Positions 36,627 to 47,079 are shown, counted from the stretch's first letter. The stretch: 64,000 bases of DNA from an uncultured Gelidibacter sp. (GCF_947500795.1 NZ_CANMTE010000001.1:62001-126000), one strand, 5' to 3'. The notes: a model not told the origin generated them from the letters alone. Program-made: numbers and translations.

Positions 36627-36643
36627 GTCGGGGTGGCAGGATT
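36627..36643. repeat. tRNA-side att site of the island
   Basis: The 17-bp core identical to 8339-8355, contained in the 3' end (acceptor and T-arm) of tRNA-Pro. The tRNA remains intact after integration. Confidence 0.85.
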
Positions 36644-36702
36644 CGAACCTGCGACCTCCGCGTCCCAAACGCGGCGCGATAACCGGGCTACGCTACACCC
36701 CG
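36628..36702 (-). tRNA. tRNA-Pro (anticodon TGG)
   Basis: Seventy-five bases on the minus strand fold as a cloverleaf: acceptor CGGGGTG with CACCCCG plus A, anticodon loop TTTGGGA in a CGCG-type stem, and T-arm with GGTTCGAATCC. CCA is not encoded. The gene is the integration target of the island. Confidence 0.93.
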
Positions 36703-36810
36703 AAGTGGTTATCTTTGTCTCGACTCCTGGAAATCGAGGTGCAAATATATGGTTTTTCTTTAAATTGTAACAAATTTTATTTCTAAATTTATAGATTAAT
36801 CTCTAACTGT

Positions 36811-37917
36811 ATGAAAATCAAAAATTACGTCGCCATAATAATGGCTTTTGTTGGTCTCAGTTCATGTGCCCAAGATAAAAATCCTGTGAATACCAATCAT
36901 GATTATGAATTGGTTGTTTCGGAATTGACTAATCCCTGGGGATTTGTGTTTTTGCCTGACAATTCCATGTTGATCAATGAAAAGGAAGGTAAAATCATTC
37001 ATTTTAAAGAGGGCCAGAAAACATTCATAGAAGGTGTCCCGGAAGTATATAATAGAGGTCAGGGCGGATTATTGGATATAGCCCTTCATCCAAATTATAA
37101 AGAAAACGGGTGGATCTACATCACCTACGCATCTTCCGAAGGGGAAGGCGATGGTGGGAATACGGCATTGATGCGTGCAAAACTCGAGAACAATACACTT
37201 ATTAATAAGGAACTACTTTATAAAGCCACTCCAAATACAACTAAAGGACAACATTTTGGTTCACGAATAGTTTTTGATAGGGATGGTTATTTGTATTTTA
37301 CCATTGGCGAAAGAGGCGATCGGGATGTGAATCCGCAGGATATAACAAGAGATGGTGGTAAAGTGTATCGCTTAAATGATGATGGGTCGATTCCTAATGA
37401 TAACCCTTTTGTGAATGAGGCTAATGCCAAAAAAGCAATTTATTCCTACGGGCACCGTAATCCGCAAGGAATGGTTCTGCATCCTGAAACCGGTGCCATT
37501 TGGACTCATGAGCATGGCCCAAGAGGCGGGGATGAAATAAATATTATAAAAAAAGGCGCCAATTATGGGTGGCCAGTCATCAGTTATGGTATCAACTATG
37601 TTGGCACTAAATTCACTGATATTACTGAAAAAGAGGGCATGGAACAACCGCTGCATTATTGGGATCCTTCTATTGCACCGAGTGGTATGGCCTTTATTAC
37701 TAGTGATATTTATCCGGGTTGGAAGGGCGATTTATTGGTAGGTTCGTTAAAGTTTATGTATGTGGATAAAGTGGTGTTGAAAGATGGGAAAGTGGAAAAG
37801 GAAGAGCGCCTTTTAGATGGGTTAGGGCGTGTTAGATCAATTAATCAAGGGCCTGATGGTTACATTTATGTAGGCATTGAAAATAAAGGCATTGTAAAGT
37901 TGTTACCTAAAAAATAA
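36811..37917 (+). CDS. PQQ-dependent aldose sugar dehydrogenase-like lipoprotein
   Basis: Periplasmic six-blade propeller of 368 residues in the soluble glucose/sorbosone dehydrogenase family. A lipobox LSSC (Cys near 19) means it is membrane-anchored. Seen are LTNPWGFVFLPDNSMLINEKEGKI, RGQGGLLDIALHPNY, GERGDR and YGHRNPQGMVLHPETGAIWTHEHGPRGGDEINI. The His in the last part is the catalytic/PQQ contact known in the family. The next gene, a cytochrome c, overlaps its stop by one base, so it is the likely electron acceptor. Confidence 0.9.
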   Translation: MKIKNYVAIIMAFVGLSSCAQDKNPVNTNHDYELVVSELTNPWGFVFLPDNSMLINEKEGKIIHFKEGQKTFIEGVPEVYNRGQGGLLDIALHPNYKENGWIYITYASSEGEGDGGNTALMRAKLENNTLINKELLYKATPNTTKGQHFGSRIVFDRDGYLYFTIGERGDRDVNPQDITRDGGKVYRLNDDGSIPNDNPFVNEANAKKAIYSYGHRNPQGMVLHPETGAIWTHEHGPRGGDEINIIKKGANYGWPVISYGINYVGTKFTDITEKEGMEQPLHYWDPSIAPSGMAFITSDIYPGWKGDLLVGSLKFMYVDKVVLKDGKVEKEERLLDGLGRVRSINQGPDGYIYVGIENKGIVKLLPKK

Positions 37918-38324
37918 TGAAAACAATGATAGCTATAATTGTATTTTTAAGTGTGTTATTTTCTTGTAATACCACACCAAAGCAAACCCCAGAATTAAAA
38001 GAGAGCATGGCAAGAGGTGCAGTAGTTTATGAGAATTTCTGTATGAACTGCCACATGCCAAACGGAGAGGGTATTCCCAAAGCGTTTCCGCCTTTGGCGA
38101 AAGCTGATTATTTAATGAAAAAACGTCAAGAAAGTATCAAAGCGGTTAAATACGGATTGTCTGGAGAAATTACTGTTAATGGTGTTGTTTATAATAGCAG
38201 TATGGCGGCTTTAGGACTTTCTGATAATGAAGTTGCTGACGTTATGAATTATGTTTTAAATTCGTGGGGAAATGACGACGGGAAAATAGTTACACCCTCA
38301 GAAGTTTCTAAAATTGAGCCGTAG
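37917..38324 (+). CDS. c-type cytochrome lipoprotein
   Basis: Mono-haem cytochrome of 135 residues. Lipobox FSC (Cys near 17) followed by RGAVVYENFCMNCHMPNGEGIPKAFPPLA; the haem site is CMNCH and the distal ligand is probably Met in the SMAALGLSDNE stretch. Start overlaps the dehydrogenase stop by one base (taATG), which suggests translational coupling. It probably receives electrons from the sugar dehydrogenase. Confidence 0.9.
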   Translation: MKTMIAIIVFLSVLFSCNTTPKQTPELKESMARGAVVYENFCMNCHMPNGEGIPKAFPPLAKADYLMKKRQESIKAVKYGLSGEITVNGVVYNSSMAALGLSDNEVADVMNYVLNSWGNDDGKIVTPSEVSKIEP

Positions 38325-38373
38325 TAGTTCTTAATAATTGGTTAAATTTGCCCTGAAATTTAAAAATTAAAAG

Positions 38374-38982
38374 ATGCTGATTATAGGAATAGCTGGAGGT
38401 ACAGGATGTGGCAAAACTACCGTTGTCAATCAAATTTTAAAAGAACTGCCTGAAGGTGAAGTAGGTGTTATTTCTCAAGATTCCTATTATAAGGATACCA
38501 CACATTTAAGCTTTGAAGAACGTGTAAAAATTAATTTTGACCATCCACGATCTATCGATTTTGAGCTGTTGGAAAGTCATTTAAAAGATTTAAAGGAAGG
38601 TAAGGATGTCCACCAACCTGTTTATTCGTTCATTAAGCACAACAGAACAGGAGATACCATCTTGACACATCCACGTAAAGTGATGATTGTTGAGGGGATT
38701 TTGATTCTGACCAATCCGGAATTGCGCGACATGTTCGACATTAAAATATTTGTGCATGCAGATAGTGACGAACGCTTAATTAGACGTTTAAAACGTGATA
38801 TCTCTGAACGAGGACGCGATTTAGATGAGGTATTGGCGCGTTATCAAAATACGCTAAAACCAATGCACCAACAATTTATTGAGCCGATGAAGGAATACGC
38901 AGACCTTATCATCCCAAATAATAAGTACAACACCGTAGCAGTAGATATCGTTAAAAGTATCATTAACCAACGCTTAGTATAA
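38374..38982 (+). CDS. udk: Uridine kinase
   Basis: Cytosolic pyrimidine salvage enzyme of 202 residues that phosphorylates uridine and cytidine. P-loop GGTGCGKTT (residues 8-16), the QDSYY motif near 36, FDHPRSIDF, and the RRLKRDISERGRD lid near residue 140 are all present. Length is normal. Followed after one base by the DivIC-like gene, with which it is co-transcribed. Confidence 0.95.
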   Translation: MLIIGIAGGTGCGKTTVVNQILKELPEGEVGVISQDSYYKDTTHLSFEERVKINFDHPRSIDFELLESHLKDLKEGKDVHQPVYSFIKHNRTGDTILTHPRKVMIVEGILILTNPELRDMFDIKIFVHADSDERLIRRLKRDISERGRDLDEVLARYQNTLKPMHQQFIEPMKEYADLIIPNNKYNTVAVDIVKSIINQRLV

Positions 38983-38983
38983 G

Positions 38984-39307
38984 TTGAAAATCAAAACTAA
39001 ATACCTGAAGTTCTTCAAGAACATGTACGTACTCATATTTATTGTGTTCGTAGGATGGATGCTATTTTTTGATGCCAATTCGTACTTAATCCATCGTGAA
39101 TTGAATAAGGAAATGGAGGATTTGGAAGATGAGCGCGATTATTATAAAAAGGAAATCCTGAAGGATAAAAAAGCGATAAAAGCTTTAAGTACTGAAGAGG
39201 GACTTGAGCGATTGGCTCGAGAGAAATATTACATGAAGCGCGAGAATGAAGAAATTTATATTATCGAATATGAAGATAGTATAAGAAATCAAGAAGATAA
39301 TGAGTAA
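38984..39307 (+). CDS. Septum formation initiator family protein (DivIC/FtsB-like)
   Basis: Bitopic membrane protein of 107 residues of the divisome. Short cytoplasmic N-terminus, one membrane segment (MYVLIFIVFVGWMLFF), a coiled coil (residues 35-75) and the EGLERLAREKYYMKREN block typical of the family. The best start is TTG at 38984, directly after udk; the first ATG (39023) would remove the cytoplasmic tail. The stop overlaps the start of the next gene by eight bases. Confidence 0.88.
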   Translation: MKIKTKYLKFFKNMYVLIFIVFVGWMLFFDANSYLIHRELNKEMEDLEDERDYYKKEILKDKKAIKALSTEEGLERLAREKYYMKRENEEIYIIEYEDSIRNQEDNE

Positions 39308-40670
39308 CACGCTATTTGATGAATTTTCCGAAGCTACTTCCAAACAATGGAAACAGCTCATTCAATATGATTTAAAGGGAGCTGACTACAATGAAACCTT
39401 GGTCTGGAAGACAGATGAAGGCATTCACGTCAAGCCGTTTTATCATGCTGATGAGTTTGAAAAGCTTCCCGAAGTTTCTGATACGAAAGCAACAGATTGG
39501 CAAATTTGTCAAGCCATTTATGTTGCCAATGTTGAAAAATCCAATCTCAAGGCTGTCAATGCCATTGCGCGAGGGGCGGAAAGTATAACATTTATTTTAC
39601 CCTCAGAAGCTATCGTTATTAAAGACCTTTTGGTCAACATCAATCTGACAAAAGTCACCGTATATTTAGAGTGTCAATTCTTGTCTGAAGCTTTTGTTAA
39701 GCATTTCGATTTTATTCCAAGTAAGGAAAATATCCATATCTACACTGATATTATTGGCAATCTGGCCAAAACAGGCAATTGGTTTAAAAACCTGAAAGCG
39801 GACCATCTAGAGTTTGAAGCTATCGTAAAACACACAAACTCGTTTTCAATCAATCTCAATTTATATCAAAATGCTGGTGCCAATATGGTGCAGCAATTAG
39901 CATACGGTTTGGCTCATGCCAATGAGTATTTGAATCATTTTGAGACTGTACTTTCAGCTGAGGAGAAACAAAGTTTTAAAGTGATTTTCAATGTTTCTGT
40001 GGGAACAAATTATTTCTTTGAAATAGCAAAACTACGCGCATTAAGAGATTTGTGGCGCGCTTTGGCAGATGCTTATCATTTTAATCCAGAATGTGTAATT
40101 GTTGTAAAACCAACAAAACGAAACAAAACGCTTTACGATTATAACACCAATATGTTGCGAACTACCACGGAATGCATGAGTGCTATTTTGGGAGGCGCAA
40201 ACACGATATGTAATGTGCCTTATGATGCTATCTATCACAAGGATAATGAGTTTTCAGAGCGAATCGCAAGAAACCAAATGTTGGTCTTAAAACATGAAAG
40301 CTACCTTGATAAGGTAAACAATCCTGCTGATGGCGCATATTATATTGAAAGTCTAACCGATCAATTGGCAGAGAAATCTTTAGCATTATTCAAAGATATT
40401 GAAGCTACAGGTGGATTTTTACATCAGCTAAAAGAAGGTATTATTCAAAAGAAGATAAAGGAAAGTGCGGCAAAAGAGCAAAGCCAATTTGATAAAGGCG
40501 AATTGATCTTGTTGGGCACAAATAAACATCCTAATGCTGATGATAAAATGAAACAGGAATTGGAATTGTATCCTTTCGTAAAGAAAAATCCTGTAAAAAC
40601 TTTAATAGAGCCTATTATTGAAAAACGTTTGGCAGAAGCTGTTGAACAAAAACGACTGGATGATGAGTAG
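39300..40670 (+). CDS. mutA: Methylmalonyl-CoA mutase, small subunit
   Basis: Non-catalytic partner of the B12 mutase, 456 residues. [38 protein letters not shown] is the usual N-terminus and the TIM-barrel part follows. There is no C-terminal B12 domain (DxHxxG absent), as expected for this subunit in Bacteroidetes. Its gene overlaps both neighbours, so the DivIC-like gene, mutA and mutB form one unit. The complex interconverts succinyl-CoA and methylmalonyl-CoA. Confidence 0.93.
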   Translation: MSNTLFDEFSEATSKQWKQLIQYDLKGADYNETLVWKTDEGIHVKPFYHADEFEKLPEVSDTKATDWQICQAIYVANVEKSNLKAVNAIARGAESITFILPSEAIVIKDLLVNINLTKVTVYLECQFLSEAFVKHFDFIPSKENIHIYTDIIGNLAKTGNWFKNLKADHLEFEAIVKHTNSFSINLNLYQNAGANMVQQLAYGLAHANEYLNHFETVLSAEEKQSFKVIFNVSVGTNYFFEIAKLRALRDLWRALADAYHFNPECVIVVKPTKRNKTLYDYNTNMLRTTTECMSAILGGANTICNVPYDAIYHKDNEFSERIARNQMLVLKHESYLDKVNNPADGAYYIESLTDQLAEKSLALFKDIEATGGFLHQLKEGIIQKKIKESAAKEQSQFDKGELILLGTNKHPNADDKMKQELELYPFVKKNPVKTLIEPIIEKRLAEAVEQKRLDDE

Positions 40671-42786
40671 AAAGAATGTACAAGATATCGTTTTAAAGCC
40701 TAAAGATTCTACAGCAAAAAACCTGAATTCGGAACCGTTTCAGACCGCAGAAGATATTGATGTGCAACCAACATACTCTAAAGCAGATTTAGAGAATGTA
40801 GAACATCTTAATTTTATTGCAGGCTTGGCGCCAAATTTACGCGGACCGTACTCAACCATGTATGTACGCAGACCTTGGACCATTCGTCAGTATGCGGGAT
40901 TTTCTACAGCTGAAGAAAGTAATGCATTTTACAGACGAAATTTAGCAGCTGGACAAAAAGGTTTATCCGTAGCTTTTGATTTGGCAACCCATCGCGGTTA
41001 TGATTCTGACCATGAACGAGTGGTTGGAGATGTTGGTAAAGCTGGTGTGGCTATTGATTCTGTCGAGGATATGAAAATCCTCTTTGATCAAATTCCTTTA
41101 GATAAAATGTCAGTGTCCATGACTATGAATGGCGCTGTATTGCCTATTATGGCGTTTTATATCGTTGCAGCAGAAGAACAAGGCGTGAAACCTGAGCAAT
41201 TGGCCGGCACGATTCAAAATGATATTTTAAAGGAGTTTATGGTGCGGAATACTTATATCTATCCGCCAACACCATCCATGAAAATCATCTCTGATATTTT
41301 TGAATATTCGAGTAAAAACATGCCAAAATTTAATAGTATCAGTATTTCTGGATACCATATGCAAGAAGCTGGTGCTACGTGTGATATTGAATTGGCATAC
41401 ACATTAGCTGACGGTCTGGAATATATCAGAAAAGGACTGGATGCGGGAATGGATATTGACACGTTTGCACCCCGATTGTCCTTCTTTTGGGCTATTGGCA
41501 TGAATCATTTTATGGAAATCGCCAAAATGCGTGCTGCACGTATGTTATGGGCGAAAATGGTGAAACAATTCAACCCTAAAAATGATAAATCGCTTTCTTT
41601 GCGTACCCATTGTCAGACGTCTGGTTGGAGTTTAACCGAACAAGATCCATTCAATAACGTGGCAAGAACTACTATTGAAGCCGCCGCAGCAGCATTTGGA
41701 GGTACTCAGAGTTTGCACACCAATGCCTTAGACGAAGCAATTGCATTACCAACAGATTTTTCGGCAAGAATCGCTAGAAATACCCAACTTTTTCTGCAGC
41801 AGGAAACCCACATCACCAAAACGGTTGATCCTTGGGCAGGTAGTTACTATGTGGAGAAACTGACTCACGATATTGCCCAAAAAGCATGGGAACTGATTGA
41901 AGAAGTTGAAGCGCTTGGAGGAATGACCAAAGCTATTGAAGCTGGGATTCCGAAGTTACGAATTGAGGAGGCTGCTGCCCGCAAACAGGCACGAATTGAT
42001 TCTACACAAGATATAATTGTTGGCGTGAACAAATACCGATTGGAAAAGGAAGATCCAATTTCAACATTGGAAGTCGATAATCAAACGGTAAGACTATCAC
42101 AAATAGAACGTTTAAACAGAATTAAATCTGAACGTGACAATGCAAAAGTGAAAGCTGCATTGTCAAAATTAACTGAAGTTGCACGTACGGGTGAAGGTAA
42201 TTTATTAGCTTTAGCTGTCGAAGCCGCTCGAGAACGCGCTACTCTAGGTGAAATTAGCGATGCATTAGAAGACGTTTTCGGTAGGTATAAAGCTCAGATA
42301 AAATCATTTTCAGGCGTGTATAGAAAAGAGATAAAAGACGACAGCTCCTTTAAAAGAGCGCGGGAATTGGCTGATAAATTTGCGGAACAAGATGGACGTA
42401 GACCACGAATTATGATCGCAAAAATGGGGCAGGATGGTCATGATAGAGGCGCAAAAGTGGTCGCTACAGGTTACGCTGATGTTGGTTTTGATGTTGATAT
42501 TGGTCCGTTATTCCAAACCCCAAAAGAAGCTGCAAAACAAGCCGTGGAAAATGATGTCCATATATTAGGGGTGTCTTCATTGGCAGCCGGACATAAAACC
42601 TTAGTGCCACAGGTTATTGAAGAGCTTAAAAATTATGGTCGTGAAGATATTATGGTCATTGTCGGTGGTGTGATTCCAAAACAAGATTATCAATATTTAT
42701 TTGATGCGGGAGCCGTGGCTGTTTTTGGTCCTGGTACACGAATCAGTGACGCCGCTATTCAAATTCTCGAAATCTTAGTGGATTAA
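40663..42786 (+). CDS. mutB: Methylmalonyl-CoA mutase, large subunit
   Basis: Catalytic subunit of 707 residues. I chose ATG 40663 (MSRKNVQDI); 40660 is equally possible. Substrate part: [34 protein letters not shown], and the C-terminal cobalamin-binding domain with [10 protein letters not shown] (DxHxxG, near residue 590). Start overlaps the small subunit by eight bases. Uses adenosylcobalamin; part of propionate/succinate metabolism. Confidence 0.96.
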   Translation: MSRKNVQDIVLKPKDSTAKNLNSEPFQTAEDIDVQPTYSKADLENVEHLNFIAGLAPNLRGPYSTMYVRRPWTIRQYAGFSTAEESNAFYRRNLAAGQKGLSVAFDLATHRGYDSDHERVVGDVGKAGVAIDSVEDMKILFDQIPLDKMSVSMTMNGAVLPIMAFYIVAAEEQGVKPEQLAGTIQNDILKEFMVRNTYIYPPTPSMKIISDIFEYSSKNMPKFNSISISGYHMQEAGATCDIELAYTLADGLEYIRKGLDAGMDIDTFAPRLSFFWAIGMNHFMEIAKMRAARMLWAKMVKQFNPKNDKSLSLRTHCQTSGWSLTEQDPFNNVARTTIEAAAAAFGGTQSLHTNALDEAIALPTDFSARIARNTQLFLQQETHITKTVDPWAGSYYVEKLTHDIAQKAWELIEEVEALGGMTKAIEAGIPKLRIEEAAARKQARIDSTQDIIVGVNKYRLEKEDPISTLEVDNQTVRLSQIERLNRIKSERDNAKVKAALSKLTEVARTGEGNLLALAVEAARERATLGEISDALEDVFGRYKAQIKSFSGVYRKEIKDDSSFKRARELADKFAEQDGRRPRIMIAKMGQDGHDRGAKVVATGYADVGFDVDIGPLFQTPKEAAKQAVENDVHILGVSSLAAGHKTLVPQVIEELKNYGREDIMVIVGGVIPKQDYQYLFDAGAVAVFGPGTRISDAAIQILEILVD

Positions 42787-42886
42787 TATCCTGAATATTT
42801 TTTGAAATTAGAACTCTACAATAGTAAGCTAAGATAATTAGCTGCTAAATTTTATTGCTGAAATAATCGCCCTAAACACCTCAAAT

Positions 42887-44452
42887 TTGTTCGACAGAGA
42901 CTTCTTATTAAAGCAATTAGAGCAGAATACTGTTTGGGATGTGATTATTATAGGAGGCGGAGCAACCGGTTTGGGAGTTGCGATAGATAGCGCCACAAGA
43001 GGCTACAAAACTTTACTCTTAGAGCAGTCTGACTTTGCAAAAGGGACCTCGAGTAGGAGCACCAAACTAATTCATGGTGGCGTTCGGTATTTGGCTCAGG
43101 GCAACCTGGATTTGGTTAAAGAGGCCCTTTATGAAAGAGGTTTATTGCTAAAAAATGCGTCGCATTTGGTCCGAAACCAATCTTTTATAATTCCGACATA
43201 TAGTTGGTGGGATACGTTTTTTTATACGTTTGGGTTAAAAACATACGATTTCTTCTCTGGAAAACTGAGTTTTGGTAAATCTGAATGGATTTCCAAAACT
43301 AAGACTGCATCCCGACTTCCCACAATCAAAAGTGAGCATCTTAGTGGAGGTGTTGTATATTCCGATGGTCAATTTGACGATGCGCGTTTAGCTATCAATA
43401 TGGCACAAACGGCTATTGAACAAGGCGCAACCGTGTTGAATTATGTTAAGGTTGGCGGTTTACAAAAAGATTCACAAGGACAAATCAAGGGCGTAAGTGC
43501 TATTGATGTCGAAACTCAACATCACTATTACTTAAGCACAAAAGTGGTCATAAATGCTACAGGTGTGTTTACGGATGACATCCTTCAGATGGACGATCCG
43601 GAAGCCAAACATACGGTGAGGCCGAGTCAGGGAATTCATTTGGTTTTTGATCGTTCCATATTGTCAGGGAATGACGCAGTGATGATCCCGAAAACGGTAG
43701 ATGGCAGAGTTCTGTTTTTAGTCCCATGGCATAATAGAGTGGTAGTAGGAACCACAGATACTTTAGTAGAGCGGCATCAGTTAGAGCCGGAGCCCTTAGA
43801 AAATGAGGTCGATTTTATTTTAAATACATTAAATACGTATTTAAAGGTAAAGGTCACAAAAGCTGATGTTTTGAGTCAGTTCGCTGGGCTACGACCACTT
43901 GCTGCTCCAAAAAATGCTTCGGAAAAAACCAAAGAAATTTCCCGAAGTCATAAAGTTATTGTTTCTGCATCCGATTTAATAACGATTACTGGAGGTAAGT
44001 GGACCACGTATAGGCGTATGGCGCAGGACACCATTAATAAAGCGATTGCATTAGGGAAGTTGCCTAAAAAGGTCTGTGTGACAGAGAAACTAAGTATCCA
44101 TGGCGCCGATGGATCAGCAGATGATACGGATCATCTTTATATTTATGGTACGGATCAGAAATTTATTGAAGCACTTATTGAGGAAGCTCCGGAATTAGGT
44201 GAGAAATTGCATCCGCGTTTGGAGTTTTTAAAAGCGGAGGTGGTGTGGGCAATCAAAAATGAAATGGCAAGAACCATTGAAGATGTGTTGGCTAGACGCG
44301 TACGAATCTTATTTTTGGATGCTAGAGCAGCACTGGAAGTAGCTCCAATTGTCACTGAATTATTCGGAAAGTACCTTGGAAAAAATGCTGAATGGCAGCA
44401 TTTACAACTTCAAGAATTTAAGAAATTAGCCGAGCGTTATATTCTAAAGTAA
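42887..44452 (+). CDS. glpD: FAD-dependent glycerol-3-phosphate dehydrogenase
   Basis: Membrane-bound respiratory enzyme of 521 residues that oxidises glycerol-3-phosphate to dihydroxyacetone phosphate. FAD motif VIIIGGGATGLG (residues 19-30), GTSSRSTKLIHGGVRYL near 50 and ITGGKWTTYRRMA near 370 fit the family. No in-frame ATG is available upstream; TTG at 42887 gives the right length and start (FDRDFLLKQLEQN). The gap of 100 bases before it probably holds its own promoter. Confidence 0.93.
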   Translation: MFDRDFLLKQLEQNTVWDVIIIGGGATGLGVAIDSATRGYKTLLLEQSDFAKGTSSRSTKLIHGGVRYLAQGNLDLVKEALYERGLLLKNASHLVRNQSFIIPTYSWWDTFFYTFGLKTYDFFSGKLSFGKSEWISKTKTASRLPTIKSEHLSGGVVYSDGQFDDARLAINMAQTAIEQGATVLNYVKVGGLQKDSQGQIKGVSAIDVETQHHYYLSTKVVINATGVFTDDILQMDDPEAKHTVRPSQGIHLVFDRSILSGNDAVMIPKTVDGRVLFLVPWHNRVVVGTTDTLVERHQLEPEPLENEVDFILNTLNTYLKVKVTKADVLSQFAGLRPLAAPKNASEKTKEISRSHKVIVSASDLITITGGKWTTYRRMAQDTINKAIALGKLPKKVCVTEKLSIHGADGSADDTDHLYIYGTDQKFIEALIEEAPELGEKLHPRLEFLKAEVVWAIKNEMARTIEDVLARRVRILFLDARAALEVAPIVTELFGKYLGKNAEWQHLQLQEFKKLAERYILK

Positions 44453-44471
44453 AAAAATAACTTGTTGTGAT

Positions 44472-44936
44472 TTATTCAATTCGTTTGTAATTCTCAGAGT
44501 AAATACGATTTCCTAAATCATCAACTTCAATTTGAATGAATTTATCTTTATCTAAATGGAGTTCGTATTTAAATTCCTTCTTTTCATCTATGATTTTTTT
44601 CATCATTTCTGAGCCGTATTCAAGTGTTTCCTTTAGTTCTTTATCAGTGTTATTATAATTGCCATACCCAAACCATTCCGTAGAATCTCCAGGAACGTTT
44701 TTGCTCCACATCACTTTATTGTCTGTGTACATTTTAACCTGCCTAAAGCCATGATTGATTTTAAATGAATCAGCAATTTTGTTATCAACATAATTATAAT
44801 ACCCTACCATTTCCCATGTACCATTGAGCTTCATGGCTTGTTCTTCCATATGTGATTCAGTGATAATATTTGATTTTTCGTGATCGTTGCAAGCTGTAAA
44901 AGTGAATAACACAATTAAAAGGAAAGAAAGTTTCAT
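44472..44936 (-). CDS. Hypothetical lipocalin-like lipoprotein
   Basis: Exported protein of 154 residues with lipobox FTAC (Cys near 16). The mature part begins with LNGTWEMVGYYNYVD, the GTW mark of lipocalin-like domains, and has beta-type alternation (FRQVKMYTDNKVMWSKN, EFKYELHLDKDKFIQIEVD). Function unknown. It converges with glpD and stands alone. Confidence 0.7.
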   Translation of the reverse strand: MKLSFLLIVLFTFTACNDHEKSNIITESHMEEQAMKLNGTWEMVGYYNYVDNKIADSFKINHGFRQVKMYTDNKVMWSKNVPGDSTEWFGYGNYNNTDKELKETLEYGSEMMKKIIDEKKEFKYELHLDKDKFIQIEVDDLGNRIYSENYKRIE

Positions 44937-45105
44937 GACGCTAAGTTTTTGATTATTAAGGAATAACTATTCCTAATTTACAAAAAAAAGTGGACTTTCT
45001 TGAATATATTTTTCTTAACTAGGTCTGAATTTTTTATCAATCCCTCAATTTATGCCTTTCACCTCCTTGTAGGGTGTTTTAGAGTATGCTGTTGCAATCC
45101 ATTAT

Positions 45106-46470
45106 TTAATGTTTAATATAGACTGTTTTTCTATTTACAAATTCGTGAATTCCTTCTTTGGAAAGTTCTCTTCCATAACCAGATGCTTTTGTGCCGCCAA
45201 AAGGAAGTCGCGCGTCCGATTTTACAAGTTCATTTACAAAGTAAGCACCGTCGTCGATGATGGAGATATATTCTTGTGCAAGCTCAATAGATTGTGTAAA
45301 AACCATAGTGCCTAGACCAAATCTACTATCTGACGCTATCTTGAAAGCTTCTTCAGCATTTTTGACCTTCATGATGGGTGCGACAGGGCCAAAGGTTTCT
45401 TCTTTGAACACAGGCATGTCCTTGGTGATATTTGTTAGTATTGTAGGGGCAAAATAAGCATTGTCTTGCTCATTCCCGATAACTAGAGTAGCTCCAAGCG
45501 CAATAGAATCGTCCACTTGTTTTTTTATAATATCAGCGATATCTTTTCTTGCCAAGGTTCCAAAGGTGGTGTCAGACTTCAGGGGGTCATCATGTTTAAG
45601 TTTGGATACCTTGTCTTTAAATCGTTTTAGAAATTCGTCATAAATAGATTCCGTGACGATAAAGCGTTTGGCGGCAATACAGCTTTGTCCCGCATTTTGC
45701 ATCCTCGCATTCACAATCGTGTCCATATAGGTATCCAAATCGGCATCATCAAGAATAATGCAAGCATTGTTTCCACCTAGTTCTAAAACAGTTTTCTTTA
45801 AGTTTTTACCGGCTGTTTCAGCAATTTTTCTACCTGCTTTCTCACTTCCTGTTAAGGTGACAGCCTTAATGCCATCATTGGCTATAAGTTCCTCAATCGC
45901 ATCATGACCAGCCAAAATGGTCGTAAAACAACCTTTAGGGTAGCCTGCTTTTTCAAAAAGCTCTTCAATGGCCAACGCACAACCAGTTACATTGCCGGCG
46001 TGTTTAAGGATTGCGGTATTTCCTGCAGTTAATGTAGGAAGTGCAAATCTCATAACCTGCCAAAATGGGTAATTCCATGGCATTATGGCCAAAATAGTGC
46101 CCAGGGGATCATAACTTATAAAACTTTCTGTAGCTTCCGTTTCAATAAGTTCATCGGCTAAGAAATCGTCAGCATTAACGGCGTAGAAATCGCATAAAGT
46201 GATACACTTTTCAATCTCAGCAATACTTTGACTGATAGGTTTCCCCATTTCTTGCGTCATTAATTCGGCAAGTTCCTGTTTGTCATCGTCCATTACTTGC
46301 GCCAGATTCAATAATAGTCTGCAGCGCTCCTTAATAGAGGTGTGTCGCCACTCGTAAAAACGCTTATTGGCAGTGTCCAGGATGGTTTTTAATTCGGTTG
46401 CGGTATGTAGTTGATATTCCTTAAGGGTCTTATTGTTGAAAGGATTGACTGTTTTTATAGAATTTTTCAT
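45106..46470 (-). CDS. NAD(P)-dependent succinate-semialdehyde dehydrogenase-like
   Basis: Aldehyde dehydrogenase of 454 residues. I chose ATG 46470; an upstream TTG is possible. General base Glu in LELGGNN (near 230), nucleophilic Cys in NAGQSCIAAKRF (near 265), and PWNYPFWQVMRFALPTL. FGGTKASGYGRELSKEG at the end is typical of the succinate-semialdehyde group. Likely converts succinate semialdehyde to succinate; other aldehydes are possible. Confidence 0.88.
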   Translation of the reverse strand: MKNSIKTVNPFNNKTLKEYQLHTATELKTILDTANKRFYEWRHTSIKERCRLLLNLAQVMDDDKQELAELMTQEMGKPISQSIAEIEKCITLCDFYAVNADDFLADELIETEATESFISYDPLGTILAIMPWNYPFWQVMRFALPTLTAGNTAILKHAGNVTGCALAIEELFEKAGYPKGCFTTILAGHDAIEELIANDGIKAVTLTGSEKAGRKIAETAGKNLKKTVLELGGNNACIILDDADLDTYMDTIVNARMQNAGQSCIAAKRFIVTESIYDEFLKRFKDKVSKLKHDDPLKSDTTFGTLARKDIADIIKKQVDDSIALGATLVIGNEQDNAYFAPTILTNITKDMPVFKEETFGPVAPIMKVKNAEEAFKIASDSRFGLGTMVFTQSIELAQEYISIIDDGAYFVNELVKSDARLPFGGTKASGYGRELSKEGIHEFVNRKTVYIKH

Positions 46471-46653
46471 AATCAAGCTTATTAATGTTAAATTAGTCGT
46501 AAAACCTTTACATTTTAGGATATGATACGTAATTTTACTAATATATAATTGAGTGTTTACCGAAATTATAGGAATTTAACAAGGTCTGCAAGTACTATTG
46601 TGTAATAGTCAAAATATTATCGTAATGAGGTAATATAGATCTAAATAGGTATC

Positions 46654-46661
46654 TATTTTTG
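46654..46661 (+). promoter_or_regulatory. -7 box of the YtxH-holin unit
   Basis: tatttttg fits TAnnTTTG, 43 bases before the ATG of the YtxH-like gene. A 6-bp inverted repeat (atagat / atctat, 46635-46656) overlaps it and could be an operator. Confidence 0.5.
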
Positions 46662-46704
46662 TTAAACTTAAAACAATTAATAATTAATAATTTAAAATAA
46701 AATT

Positions 46705-47070
46705 ATGGGAAATAATAGTAGTAATACGCTTATCGGTATTTTAGCTGGTACAGCAATTGGAGCAACTTTAGGAATTTTATTCGCACCGGATAAAGGTATT
46801 AATACAAGACAACGAATTTCAGACGAAGCTTTGTCGGCAAAAGACAAGTTAGCTGAAAGTGCTATGTCAGCAAAAGATACTCTTGCGAGTAAAGCATCTC
46901 ATTTAAGAGATAGTTTTGTTGACACTGTAGCGTCAAAAAAAATGACTTTAGATGAAAAGGTTGATCATATTATGTCTGATGCAAGCCACAAGACTGAAGA
47001 TGTTATCTCAACATTGGAAAACAAATTGGCGATGTTAAAAGATAAAAATAAGAAATTCCAAAAATTCTAA
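46705..47070 (+). CDS. YtxH domain protein
   Basis: Small membrane protein of 121 residues. One N-terminal membrane segment (TLIGILAGTAIGATLGILFAPDKG) is followed by an amphipathic helical tail with repeated AKDKLAES / AKDTLASK units, as in LEA-like stress proteins. YtxH proteins are part of general stress operons. It starts a run of three genes; the others encode a holin-like protein and a small helical protein. Confidence 0.85.
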   Translation: MGNNSSNTLIGILAGTAIGATLGILFAPDKGINTRQRISDEALSAKDKLAESAMSAKDTLASKASHLRDSFVDTVASKKMTLDEKVDHIMSDASHKTEDVISTLENKLAMLKDKNKKFQKF

Positions 47071-47079
47071 ATTGACTCT

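Larger units (their letters stand above)
8339..36643. mobile_element. Mobilizable genomic island in tRNA-Pro with heavy-metal cargo
   Basis: A 28.3-kb unit bounded by the 17-bp repeat, with a tyrosine integrase adjacent to the tRNA end. It encodes BfmA, a MobB-type relaxase and a coupling ATPase, but of the Bacteroidetes tra operon only the C-terminal part of TraM and an intact TraN. It could therefore be mobilized but not transfer itself. The cargo from 15799 to 31757 is for metal efflux. A broken rteC fused to broken traM at about 32300 suggests that it arose from a full conjugative transposon by deletion. Confidence 0.85.
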
